A stretch of DNA of 64,000 nt from assembly GCF_900445235.1 (NCBI RefSeq), contig NZ_UFSM01000001.1:3797501-3861500 (forward strand), given 5' to 3'. Positions 42,969 to 52,515 of the stretch are shown here, piece by piece; the first letter of the stretch is position 1; each line of letters opens with the position of its first letter. This stretch comes from Aminobacter aminovorans (GTDB lineage: Bacteria > Pseudomonadota > Alphaproteobacteria > Rhizobiales > Rhizobiaceae). The notes beneath the pieces were generated by a model, which was not told the origin of the DNA, ran no database searches, and saw nothing but the letters and a program-made list of their open reading frames with translations. The position numbers and the translations under genes are program-made.

Positions 42969-44321
42969 TCAGGCCTCGAGGCACTGCATGCGGCGTGAAT
43001 GGCGGGCATGCTCGCGCAACACGTCGCCGAGTTCGGTCATCACCGGACGGCAGTCCTCGACGAGCACCTTGCCTGAGACCACAGTGGTGCCGGCGACCGC
43101 GGGGCCACAGCGCAGCCAGGCCTCGACCGGATCACTATGGGCGCCGGCAAGCGCCACATCCGACATGCTCCAGACGACAAGGTCGGCGCAGGCACCCGGC
43201 CTCAGATGGCCGATCTCATCCTCCCAGCCGAGACAGGCGGCACCGCCCCGCGTGGCGATGTCGAGCGCATCGCGCGCCGACATCGAATGCGGGCCGTTGC
43301 GATAGCGTCCGAGCAACAGCGCCGTGCGCGCCTCCAGCCACATCGACGCATGGTCGGTCGAAGCCGAGCCATCGCAGCCAAGGCCGACGCGCATGCCGCG
43401 GGCGCGAAGCCCCATGGCGTCGGCCGAGCCGCCGCCGATCAGCATGTTCGAACAGGGGCACTGGGTGGCGCAGACGCCGGCATGTGCGAGGCGTCCGATC
43501 TCGGCATCGGTCGGATAGATGAAATGCGCGACCCAGGAGCGCTTGCTGGCCCAGCCGACACGCTCGAAATATTCGGTCGGCGTACAGCCATAGACCTCGG
43601 CGCAATATCTGTCCTCCTCGGGGTCCTCGGCGAGGTGGGTGTGCAGCCTGAGATCATATTTGTCGGCCAGCCGCGCCGATTCCGACATGATCCGCTCGGT
43701 CACGGAGAACAACGAGCAAGGCGCGAGCGCCACGCGCGTCATCGCGCCCGGCCCGGCATCGTGGTAGCTCTCCACCAGCCGGACGCTGTCTTCGAGGATG
43801 TCGTCCTCGCGCTGCACCACCGAGGCAGGCGGCAGGCCGCCATCCTCGACCGAGCGCGTCATCGACCCGCGTGTCGCATAGAAACGGAAGCCGATGTCGG
43901 TGCTGGCGCGGATCTGGGCATCGATCAGCCTGGGCCTGGGATGGACATACATGTGGTCCATCGAGGTGGTGCAGCCGCCCATCAAAAGCTCGGTCATTGC
44001 GACATAGGTGGAGGCATAGACCGATTCCTCGGTCAGCCCGGCCCACATCGGGTAGAGCCCGGTCAGCCATTCGAACAGCGAACCGTTGGTCACCGGCGCG
44101 TAGGACCGCGTCAGGTTCTGGTACATGTGGTGGTGGGCGTTTATCAGGCCCGGCGTGACCAGCCGGCCACGCGCCGAGATGGTCTTTGCGGCGACCGGCT
44201 CGTCGCCGGCCTTGCCCACGGAATGGACTCTCTTGTCTTTGACGGCGATCCAGCCGTCGGCGATTTCCCAGCCGCGATCGACATACACATATGCATCACG
44301 GACGAGCAGGTCTACGGACAT
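42969..44321 (-). CDS. Amidohydrolase, 8-oxoguanine deaminase-like
   Basis: A 450-residue amidohydrolase of the TrzN/AtzB/guanine-deaminase branch. The first metal motif is NAHHHMYQNLTRSYAP (His63, His65); the QNLTR continuation is characteristic of 8-oxoguanine deaminase relatives. Later metal ligands are in LHTHLAEDPEED and FIYPTD, and the Asp in LGCDGSASTDHA. The product would be urate from 8-oxoguanine, but the s-triazine and hydroxyatrazine hydrolases are close relatives. Operon position with an NCS2 nucleobase permease supports purine-base catabolism. It is transcribed before the permease. Confidence 0.82.
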   Translation of the reverse strand: MSVDLLVRDAYVYVDRGWEIADGWIAVKDKRVHSVGKAGDEPVAAKTISARGRLVTPGLINAHHHMYQNLTRSYAPVTNGSLFEWLTGLYPMWAGLTEESVYASTYVAMTELLMGGCTTSMDHMYVHPRPRLIDAQIRASTDIGFRFYATRGSMTRSVEDGGLPPASVVQREDDILEDSVRLVESYHDAGPGAMTRVALAPCSLFSVTERIMSESARLADKYDLRLHTHLAEDPEEDRYCAEVYGCTPTEYFERVGWASKRSWVAHFIYPTDAEIGRLAHAGVCATQCPCSNMLIGGGSADAMGLRARGMRVGLGCDGSASTDHASMWLEARTALLLGRYRNGPHSMSARDALDIATRGGAACLGWEDEIGHLRPGACADLVVWSMSDVALAGAHSDPVEAWLRCGPAVAGTTVVSGKVLVEDCRPVMTELGDVLREHARHSRRMQCLEA

Positions 44322-44600
44322 GCAGCTTCTCCAGGTCGGTTCTCATTCACTCCGACGAAGCTGACATTCAGCTTCGACGCGCTATGAGCCCTGTCCCTGG
44401 AATTGCGAGTTCCGGATCGTCATCGACTGGTAGGTTGAGCGGGCTGCTCTGATCATGCACTGCGGGAGATCGGCCCTGTTGCGGCATCTCTCCCCGCCTG
44501 AGCGAAAGCTCGCGCATTCGCATCATCAGGCATGCCGATGCAAACGCAGATTTGCCTTCCTGTCAAATTATTTTCACATCAGGAACCGACACGCAAATCC

Positions 44601-45815
44601 CTAGCCGCCCGAACGCGTCTTGAGGATCGCCGAAAAGCGCGGGTCGAATGCGCGGCCGATCGGCTCGGCGGCAGCGCCAAGGGCGATCGACCAGGGGTCG
44701 GCGATGCCGAGTTGCAGCCGCGGCAAGCTCCGCTGCGGGCGGTCGGCGATCGACGACGGCAGCGGCAGCATCGCTTCAAGGATCAGCCGCGCCAGGGCCT
44801 CGGGCGCGCCGCTGGTCAGGATCACCGTCTGCGGGTCAAAAAGCGTTTCTATGAGCTGGACGCTCCAGCGCAGGTCCATCGCCGCGTCCCTGACCCAGGC
44901 GAGCAACGCCGGATCTTCGGCAAGGGCCAACGCCTCGACATGTTCGTATAGGCCCGGTTCGGACGGGTCGAGCTCCAGATGCTGGTAGAGCGAGGCAAGC
45001 GAGGCGCGGTGCTCGAGCACCGCGCCGTCGCTGCTGCGCGGCGAGAGCAGCGCCATGCCGATTTCGCCGGCGTTACCGTTGCCGCCCCGGTAGCTTTCGC
45101 CATTGAGGATGAGGCCGGCGCCGATGCCGTAGCCGACATAGAGGCAGACGGCGTGATCGAGCCCATGCGCGGCACCCACCATGCGCTCGGCGATGGCGCA
45201 GGCGGCAGCGTCGTTCTGCAGGCTGACGTCGAGGCCGGTGCCGGCGGCAAGCGTCTCCAGCAGCGGATATTTCTGCCAGGCCGGCATCATCCACTTGTTG
45301 TCGCCGAACTCTTCCAGCCCGAACGGGCCGGGCATGGCCACGCCCAGGCCGACGATGCGCCTTTCGGATTGCGCCGAGATCGCGGCGAGATCGCGCCTGA
45401 TGCCCTCGATGACGCCGAGAATGATCCTGACGCCGCCATGCGGATCGTCAGGCGGCAGATTGGCCTCGGCACGTACCAGTACGGTGCCGACGAGGTCGAC
45501 GGCGACGGCGCGGGTCAGATGGCGGTCGATCTGCAGGCCGATGGCAAAGGCCCCTTCTGGGACCAGCCTGTAGGGCGTCGAGGGCTGGCCCCTGCCCTTT
45601 CTAACCGCGTCGAGCGAGACGACGAAGCCGTCGCGCTCCAGCTCCTCGACGATGTTGGAAACGGCCTGCTTGGTCAGCTGCGTCGCCCGCGCCAGATCGG
45701 CCCGCGACAGCGCCCCGTTGAGCCGCAACGCATCCATCATGACACGGCGATTATGGGCGCTCGTGCCCTCCTGGTTGGTGCCGCTGGTGGCTCTGATCGG
45801 ACTGCTGTCGCGCAA
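44601..45815 (-). CDS. ROK-family (NagC/XylR-like) repressor
   Basis: About 404 residues. The N-terminal winged helix reads LSRADLARATQLTKQAVSNI and VEELERDGFVVS. A ROK kinase-fold effector domain follows, with IVGLGVAMPGPF, the phosphate-site-like QNDAAACAIAERMVGAA and GYGIGAGLILNGESYRGGNG. The open frame reaches 45893, but that start lies in a perfect operator; TTG at 45815 with GAGGGG eight bases upstream gives a normal ROK length. The zinc-site CxCGxxGC of sugar-kinase ROK members is absent. It is divergent from the sugar transporter operon and probably represses it. Confidence 0.87.
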   Translation of the reverse strand: MRDSSPIRATSGTNQEGTSAHNRRVMMDALRLNGALSRADLARATQLTKQAVSNIVEELERDGFVVSLDAVRKGRGQPSTPYRLVPEGAFAIGLQIDRHLTRAVAVDLVGTVLVRAEANLPPDDPHGGVRIILGVIEGIRRDLAAISAQSERRIVGLGVAMPGPFGLEEFGDNKWMMPAWQKYPLLETLAAGTGLDVSLQNDAAACAIAERMVGAAHGLDHAVCLYVGYGIGAGLILNGESYRGGNGNAGEIGMALLSPRSSDGAVLEHRASLASLYQHLELDPSEPGLYEHVEALALAEDPALLAWVRDAAMDLRWSVQLIETLFDPQTVILTSGAPEALARLILEAMLPLPSSIADRPQRSLPRLQLGIADPWSIALGAAAEPIGRAFDPRFSAILKTRSGG

Positions 45816-45855
45816 CTCTCTTTCCCCTCTTGACTCAAATAGATAATTGCAGAAG

Positions 45856-45882
45856 TAATAAGTCAAGTCAGTTGACTTATTA
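45856..45882. promoter_or_regulatory. ROK operator: 11-bp perfect inverted repeat
   Basis: TAATAAGTCAA and TTGACTTATTA flank a five-base spacer, a perfect 27-base dyad 41 bases upstream of the ROK start. A nine-base half-site, ATAAGTCAA, recurs at 46034-46042 directly upstream of the binding-protein ribosome-binding site, suggesting looping control of both promoters. Confidence 0.7.
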
Positions 45883-46056
45883 AGGAACCGCAAGAGTTCC
45901 GGGGAATGAACTGGCGGCTGGAGCCGCCGCGGCTTTCGACCAGGACACCCGCTTGCGACAGATCGCGAGGCCGAGGCCCAGCGTCCTTCCCAAGCGAGAC
46001 GGCTGCGTGAAGCGCGCCGTCGAACGGCTTTGCATAAGTCAAAAATGGAGGATCAA

Positions 46057-47292
46057 ATGTTGAAATCGATTAGCAGGACATTGCTCGGCGCGGCTTTCGT
46101 CAGCGGCGCCTTCATGCCCCATGCCTTCGCCGAAACCGCGATCAATGCGCTGTTCATGGCCCAGGCCGCCTATAGCGAGGCCGACGTGCGGGCGATGACC
46201 GAGGCCTTCAGCAAGGCCAATCCCGACATCAAGGTGAACCTCGAATTCGTGCCCTACGAAGGTCTGCACGACAAGACCGTGCTGGCGCAGGGTTCGGGCG
46301 GCTACGACGTGGTGCTGTTCGACGTCATCTGGCCGGCCGAGTATGCGTCCAACAACGTGCTCGTCGACGTTTCCTCGCGCATCACCGACGACATGAAGAA
46401 GGGCGTGCTTCCAGGCGCCTGGACCACCGTCGCCTATGACGGCAAGTCTTATGGCATGCCCTGGATTCTTGATACCAAGTACCTGTTCTACAACAAGGAA
46501 ATCCTTGAGAAGGCCGGCATCAAGAGCCCGCCCAAGACCTGGGACGAACTGGCCGAGCAGGCCAAGATCATCAAGGACAAGGGCATCCTGGCAACGCCGA
46601 TCTCGTGGAGCTGGTCGCAGGCGGAGGCCGCGATCTGCGACTACACCACTTTGGTCAGCGCCTATGGCGGCGAGTTCCTCAAGGACGGCAAGCCGGCCTT
46701 CCAGAGCGGCGGCGGTCTCGATGCGCTGAACTACATGGTGACGAGCTACAGCTCGGGCCTGACCAACCCGAACTCCAAGGAGTTCCTCGAGGAAGACGTG
46801 CGCAAGGTGTTCCAGAACGGCGAAGCCGCCTTCGCACTCAACTGGACCTACATGTACAACATGGCCAACGACCCCAAGGACAGCAAGGTCGCGGGGAAGG
46901 TCGGTGTCGTGCCGGCACCAGGCGTTGCGGGCAAGAGCGAGGTCTCGGCGGTCAACGGCTCGATGGGCCTCGGCATCACCACCGCCAGCAAGCATCCCGA
47001 GGAAGCCTGGAAGTTCATCACCTTCATGACCTCGCAGGAAACGCAGAACCAGTATGCCAAGCTGAGCCTGCCGATCTGGGCCTCGTCCTATGACGATCCG
47101 GCGGTCACCAAGGGCCAGGAAGAGCTGATCGCCGCGGCCAAGCTCGGCCTTGCCGCGATGTATCCGCGCCCGACGACGCCGAAATACCAGGAGCTGTCGA
47201 CGGCGCTGCAGCATGCGATCCAGGAAGCGCTGCTCGGCCAGGCAAAGCCCGAAGACGCACTCAAAGGTGCTGCCGAAAACAGCGGCCTCTAA
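46057..47292 (+). CDS. Sugar ABC solute-binding protein (MalE/UgpB-like)
   Basis: A 411-residue family-1 binding protein with a signal peptide (MLKSISRTLLGAAFVSGAF, cleavage near AFAET). YSEADVRAMTEAFSKANPDI, then KVNLEFVPYEGLHDK and YDVVLFDVIWPAEYA are family landmarks. ATG at 46057 follows GGAGGA by five bases. It is the first gene of the operon with two permeases, a SIS protein, a PfkB kinase and an ATPase. Three hairpins follow its stop. Ligand unknown; gene context favours a modified sugar such as an Amadori compound. Confidence 0.9.
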   Translation: MLKSISRTLLGAAFVSGAFMPHAFAETAINALFMAQAAYSEADVRAMTEAFSKANPDIKVNLEFVPYEGLHDKTVLAQGSGGYDVVLFDVIWPAEYASNNVLVDVSSRITDDMKKGVLPGAWTTVAYDGKSYGMPWILDTKYLFYNKEILEKAGIKSPPKTWDELAEQAKIIKDKGILATPISWSWSQAEAAICDYTTLVSAYGGEFLKDGKPAFQSGGGLDALNYMVTSYSSGLTNPNSKEFLEEDVRKVFQNGEAAFALNWTYMYNMANDPKDSKVAGKVGVVPAPGVAGKSEVSAVNGSMGLGITTASKHPEEAWKFITFMTSQETQNQYAKLSLPIWASSYDDPAVTKGQEELIAAAKLGLAAMYPRPTTPKYQELSTALQHAIQEALLGQAKPEDALKGAAENSGL

Positions 47293-47310
47293 GGTTTCTG
47301 CCCCAAATTT

Positions 47311-47419
47311 CCGGGCGGCTCCGACCGCCCGGCCCTTTCGTTTCAAGTGACTTCTGGGCGGCTGCCGCCGCCCAGCCCGTTCGTTTCAAGTAGACTTCCG
47401 GGCGGCTCCGACCGCCCGG
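47311..47419 (+). repeat. Triple tandem hairpin array after the binding-protein gene
   Basis: Three copies of an 8-bp stem and 6-base loop occur 43-44 bases apart: CCGGGCGG/CCGCCCGG at 47311-47332, CTGGGCGG/CCGCCCAG at 47354-47375 and CCGGGCGG/CCGCCCGG at 47398-47419. The middle stem has changed on both sides, so pairing is conserved. Linkers share TTTCAAGT and ACTTC. The array separates the binding-protein and permease genes and probably stabilises the upstream mRNA or attenuates read-through. Confidence 0.85.
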
Positions 47420-47448
47420 CCCCGCCGTATCAAGTAAAAAGGCGCCTC

Positions 47449-48333
47449 ATGTCGGGCTCATGGATGACGACCCGGGCATGGCTGCTGATGCTGCCGCTGC
47501 TCACGGTCATGATATCAGTCATCGGCTGGCCCCTCGTCGACACGGTTCGCCTGTCCTTCACCGATGCCAAGCTCGTCGGCACCGAGGGCAGCTTCGTCGG
47601 CCTCGACAACTACGCCAGGATGCTGTCCGGCGCGAACTTCCAGCGCACGCTCGTCACCACGACATGGTTCGCGGTCATCTCGGTGGCGGCGGAGATGGTG
47701 CTCGGCGTGCTCGCCGCTCTGCTGCTGAACCAGCAGTTTTACGGCCGCACCGTCCTGCGCGCGCTGATGATCCTGCCCTGGGCGTTGCCGACAGTGGTCA
47801 ACGCGACGCTGTGGCGGCTGATCTACAATCCCGAATATGGCGCGTTGAACGCAGCCCTGACCCAGGCAGGTCTGCTCGACGCCTACCGCTCATGGCTTGG
47901 CGAGCCCAACACCGCGCTGGCAGCGCTGATCGTCGCCGACTGCTGGAAGAACTTTCCGCTCGTCGCGCTCATTGCCCTTGCTGCCTTGCAGGCCGTGCCG
48001 CGCGACATCACCGCCGCATCGATGGTCGACGGTGCCGGGCCGATCGCGCGGTTCCGCTTCGTCATCCTGCCCTATCTCGTCGGCCCGCTTCTGGTGGCAC
48101 TGGTGCTGCGCACCATCGAGGCGTTCAAGGTGTTCGACATCATCTGGGTGATGACGCGCGGCGGTCCGGCCAATTCGACCAGAACGCTGTCGATCCTGGT
48201 CTACCAGGAGGCCTTCTCGTTCCAGCGCGCCGGCTCGGGCGCGTCACTGGCTCTGATCGTCACCTTGCTGGTCACCGTGCTGGCGGTCGCCTATGCGGCC
48301 CTTGTCAGGAAAGCAGCGGGGAGTGCAAGCTGA
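47449..48333 (+). CDS. Sugar ABC permease 1 (MalF/UgpA-like)
   Basis: A 294-residue permease with about six helices. The N-terminal helix is TRAWLLMLPLLTVMISVIGW. The coupling loop reads AASMVDGAGPIARFRFVILP near residue 200, and VMTRGGPANSTRTLSILVYQ is the MalF/UgpA C-terminal landmark. The open frame extends through the hairpin array, but ATG at 47449 with AAGG seven bases upstream is the sensible start. Its stop overlaps permease 2 by one base. Confidence 0.92.
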   Translation: MSGSWMTTRAWLLMLPLLTVMISVIGWPLVDTVRLSFTDAKLVGTEGSFVGLDNYARMLSGANFQRTLVTTTWFAVISVAAEMVLGVLAALLLNQQFYGRTVLRALMILPWALPTVVNATLWRLIYNPEYGALNAALTQAGLLDAYRSWLGEPNTALAALIVADCWKNFPLVALIALAALQAVPRDITAASMVDGAGPIARFRFVILPYLVGPLLVALVLRTIEAFKVFDIIWVMTRGGPANSTRTLSILVYQEAFSFQRAGSGASLALIVTLLVTVLAVAYAALVRKAAGSAS

Positions 48334-49178
48334 TGGAACGCAGGAGGCTGCCCTTCACCATCTTCATCCATGCCTCGGCGCTGCTTTTGGCGATCGTCAT
48401 CCTGGCGCCGGTGCTGTGGCTGTTCGTAATGAGCATCTCGCCGGCGGCCGACCTGTCGGCCAAGCCGTTGCGCTGGTGGCCGCAACAGGTCGACTTCTCC
48501 CGCTACGCCTTGCTGCTTTCATCAGTCGAAAACAGCGCCGGTGCTGCCTTCGTCGCCTCCCTCTGGAACAGCCTGAGGATCGCCGGCATGGCGACGATTG
48601 CAGCGATTGCGCTTGCCATCCCGGCCGGCTGGGCGGTGTCGCGCACGCCAGCCGTCGGCTGGTCGCTGTCGGTGGTGATCGCCACCTACATGCTGCCGCC
48701 GGTCGCGCTCGCCGTGCCGCTCTATATGGGCCTGGCCTATTTCGGCATGCTCAACAACATCTTCGGCCTGGCGCTTGTCTATCTCACCATCCTCGCCCCC
48801 TTCACCACCTGGCTGATGAAATCGGGTTTCGACGCGATCCCGCGCGAGATCGAAGCAGCGGCGATGATCGACGGCGCCAGCCTGTTCCAGACGCTGCGCA
48901 TCATCACCTTGCCGCTGGCGGCACCGGTTGTCGCCACTTCGGCCCTGTTTGCGCTGCTCCTGGCCTGGGACGAGTTCTTCTATGCGCTGCTGTTTACCTC
49001 CGACCTGCGCGCCAAGACGCTGACTGTCGCCATCGCCGACCTCGCCGGCGGCCGCGTCTCGGATTACGGTCTGATTGCCACTGCAGGCGTGCTGGCGGCC
49101 TTGCCGCCGGTGCTGATCGGGCTCGTCATGCAGCGTGCCCTGATTTCGGGCCTGACCAGCGGCGGCGTGAAAGGATGA
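48333..49178 (+). CDS. Sugar ABC permease 2 (MalG/UgpE-like)
   Basis: A 281-residue permease with the EAA loop EIEAAAMIDGASLFQTLRII near residue 190 and LLAWDEFFYALLFTSDLRAK near residue 215, both standard for MalG/UgpE partners. It opens with a membrane segment, FTIFIHASALLLAIVILAPV. It overlaps permease 1 by one base and the SIS gene by four bases (ATGA), so expression is tightly coupled. Confidence 0.92.
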   Translation: MERRRLPFTIFIHASALLLAIVILAPVLWLFVMSISPAADLSAKPLRWWPQQVDFSRYALLLSSVENSAGAAFVASLWNSLRIAGMATIAAIALAIPAGWAVSRTPAVGWSLSVVIATYMLPPVALAVPLYMGLAYFGMLNNIFGLALVYLTILAPFTTWLMKSGFDAIPREIEAAAMIDGASLFQTLRIITLPLAAPVVATSALFALLLAWDEFFYALLFTSDLRAKTLTVAIADLAGGRVSDYGLIATAGVLAALPPVLIGLVMQRALISGLTSGGVKG

Positions 49179-50200
49179 CGACCATGACCTCACCGAAGCC
49201 CAGACCGGACGGCCTCTTGGCCATCGACCGCGAAATGGCGCGCCAGCATGGCGACGCGCTGGCGTCCTTCGCCGAAAACGCCGGGATGGCAGCCCGGGTC
49301 GCCGCTTCCCTTGAAAAGACCGGCCAGTTGCTGCTGCTCGGCATGGGCGGCTCGCACGCCGTCGGCCGCGCGGTCGAGCCGCTCTATCGCGCGCTCGGCA
49401 TCGATGCCATCGCCCTGCCCCTGTCCGAGCAGCTCGGCCAGGGGCTTTCGCTCGATGGCCGCACGGTGATCATGACGTCGCAGTCGGGCGAAAGCGCCGA
49501 GGTGCTGCGCTGGTTCACCGAGACGGGCGGCAATACCGAGACTTTCGGGCTGACGCTGGAAGGCGCCTCGTTCCTCGCCCGGACAGCGCCGTCGCTGGTC
49601 GGCGTCGGTGGCAGCGAGGTCGCTTTTGCCGCGACCCGCAGCCTGACGGTGACGCTTTCGCTTCACCTCGCCATCCTCGCCGCCCTGGGCGAGCATCCGA
49701 GCGGCGCGCTGGTCGCTCTGCAGATGCCTGAGATCGTCGATGTCGGCGCAGCACTCAAGGCTTTGGCCAACGTCGATACCGTCGTCACCTCGGGGCGACG
49801 CCTGCAGGGCGTTGCCGAGGCGCTGGCGCTCGGGCTGACCGAGCTGTCGCGGCGGCCGTGCTTTTCGCTCGAAGGCGGACAGTTGCGGCACGGGCCGATG
49901 GAAATGCTGGGACCTGACATCGGCGTGGTGCTGTTCCGTGGCAAGGACCCGACGGCGGCGCTGGTCACCGCCATGGCGATCTCGGCCGTCGAGACCGGTG
50001 CGCCCGTCGTGATCTTCGATTCCTCTGGTGAGCAGCCGGCGGCGGGCGCGACAACGCTCGCCTTCAAGCCGGCAACCGGCATGGACGCCATTTTTGCCAT
50101 GCTGCCAACGGCACAGCGCCTGATGATCGCCTTTGCCGATGCCCGTGTCGAGGACGCCGGCACGCCGGTGCGTTCGACCAAGATCACACGGAGCGAATGA
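49175..50200 (+). CDS. Double-SIS sugar isomerase/deglycase (FrlB/AgaS-like)
   Basis: A 341-residue protein with two SIS domains. Phosphosugar-binding segments are LLGMGGSHAVGRAVEPLY near residue 50 and MTSQSGESAEVLRWF near residue 90. The C-terminal GlmS-like elements are EGGQLRHGPMEML and the tail GTPVRSTKITRSE, which keeps the Lys of GlmS-type isomerases. Being encoded between permease and PfkB kinase genes, it best fits a fructosamine-6-phosphate deglycase as in Amadori-compound operons. AgaS-type deaminase or ketose isomerase are alternatives. Confidence 0.75.
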   Translation: MTTMTSPKPRPDGLLAIDREMARQHGDALASFAENAGMAARVAASLEKTGQLLLLGMGGSHAVGRAVEPLYRALGIDAIALPLSEQLGQGLSLDGRTVIMTSQSGESAEVLRWFTETGGNTETFGLTLEGASFLARTAPSLVGVGGSEVAFAATRSLTVTLSLHLAILAALGEHPSGALVALQMPEIVDVGAALKALANVDTVVTSGRRLQGVAEALALGLTELSRRPCFSLEGGQLRHGPMEMLGPDIGVVLFRGKDPTAALVTAMAISAVETGAPVVIFDSSGEQPAAGATTLAFKPATGMDAIFAMLPTAQRLMIAFADARVEDAGTPVRSTKITRSE

Positions 50201-51126
50201 ATGCGGCCGCTTGCTGTGATCGGCAACGTCAATGTCGACCTCATCCTGGGGCCAACCGCACCTTGGCCGAGGGCGGGCACCGAGATCATCGTCGACCACG
50301 ACGAGTTGCGCGTCGGCGGCCAGGCCGGGAACTCAGCGCTCGCCTGGGAAGCGCTTGGGGTCGATTTCGAGATCGCGGCCAATGTCGGCAACGACCAGTT
50401 CGGCCTGTGGCTGCGCGACGCCTTCGGCGACCGGGCGGCCAAATGGCCGGTCAGCCAGGAGCGCACGACGCTTTCTGTCGGCATCACCCATCCCGATGGC
50501 GAGCGCACCTTCTTCACCACCCATGGACACCTGCCCCGGTTCAGCCTGGCCGATGTGCGTTCGGTGCTCGATGGCGAACGCCTTGCCGGTGGCTACGCCT
50601 TGCTGTGCGGCGCGTTCCTGACCACCGACCTGATGCGCGAATACGACGCCTTCTTCGATTGGGCGCATGGCCATGGCATCTCGGTCGTTCTCGATACCGG
50701 CTGGCCGCCCGATGGCTGGACCGAACACAACTGCGCCTTGACACGCGCCTGGCTTTCGCATTGCGACTGCGCGCTGCTGAACGAAGTCGAGGCAACGACG
50801 CTGGCAGGCCTCGCCCATCCTGCCGAGGCTGCCGCCGCCTTGTGGCCGAGCATGCCCAAGGGCGCGATCCTGGTCGTCAAATGCGGGCCGGACGGCGCCA
50901 TCGCGATCGGTCCGGACGGCAAGCTGGTGTCGGTTGCAGCGCCTGTCGTCACGGTCATCGACACGATCGGGGCCGGCGACGTCTTCAATGCCGCCTTCCT
51001 GGCAGCCCTTGCCAAGGACCAGCCGCTCGCCGCCTGCCTCGCTGCGGGCGTTCAGGTCGCCTCGCGCGCCATTTCCACCTTGCCCCGCAGCTATGGCGGA
51101 TTGCCCGAGATCAGGGACGACGTTGC

Positions 51127-51130
<4 letters not shown>
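50201..51130 (+). CDS. PfkB-family carbohydrate kinase (FrlD-like)
   Basis: A 309-residue ribokinase-fold kinase. Motif 1 is RVGGQAGNSALAWEALG near residue 40; motif 2 is DTIGAGDVFNAAFLAALA near residue 255 with the catalytic Asp in GAGD. It starts immediately after the SIS stop and overlaps the ATPase by four bases. Together with the SIS protein it would first phosphorylate, then cleave or isomerise, an imported sugar derivative. The combination kinase, SIS, ABC matches frl-type operons, but fructokinase-like substrates are possible. Confidence 0.83.
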
Positions 51131-52212
<1,082 letters not shown>

Positions 52213-52515
52213 GGCATCGTCCGAACGGATCGGATTCATCAACAAAAACGCGAAACTGCTTCTAGCAACTGCCACTTGTGCGATGAGCGCAACGGGCAGA
52301 ATTTAGGCCATGTTTGCGCAGGCAATCGTGCCTTGCGCCATTTGTTGGCGGAAGCCGGTCCGGGGTGGAGACGCATGACGCGTCCTGGGTCGGCTTGAGA
52401 GGGTAGCAGGAGTTCGGCAGGAAAATCGCTGCGGCCATGCGGGGAAAGCATGGTTGCGTCGGCGAAACTGCGCCAGGACCAGGCTGCCCCCTAGCCGTCT
52501 GGGAGGAAGCAAAGA
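52213..52515 (+). promoter_or_regulatory. 303-bp leader upstream of the NCS2 purine permease with a candidate RNA switch
   Basis: No gene is seen here. Just before the permease start a nested structure can form: CCAG (52473-52476) with CTGG (52499-52502), enclosing GGCT (52482-52485) with AGCC (52493-52496) around a seven-base loop. The outer stem overlaps the GGGAGG ribosome-binding site (52501-52506), so folding could block translation. A purine-sensing riboswitch is one possibility, but CTGGGAGGA is a common ribosome-binding site in this genome, so the match may be chance. Confidence 0.3.

Noticed and set aside
44322..44600. Possible gene or regulatory element between the deaminase and ROK genes
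   Set aside because: No open frame with motifs, and no convincing hairpin beyond a half-copy of the dispersed palindrome arm.
45816..45893. Longer ROK start at 45893
   Set aside because: It would put the perfect operator inside the coding sequence and adds an atypical hydrophobic N-terminus; TTG at 45815 has a better ribosome-binding site.
47347..47448. Upstream extension of permease 1 through the hairpin array
   Set aside because: The extension is Pro/Arg-rich repeat translation; ATG at 47449 begins at the normal first membrane helix.
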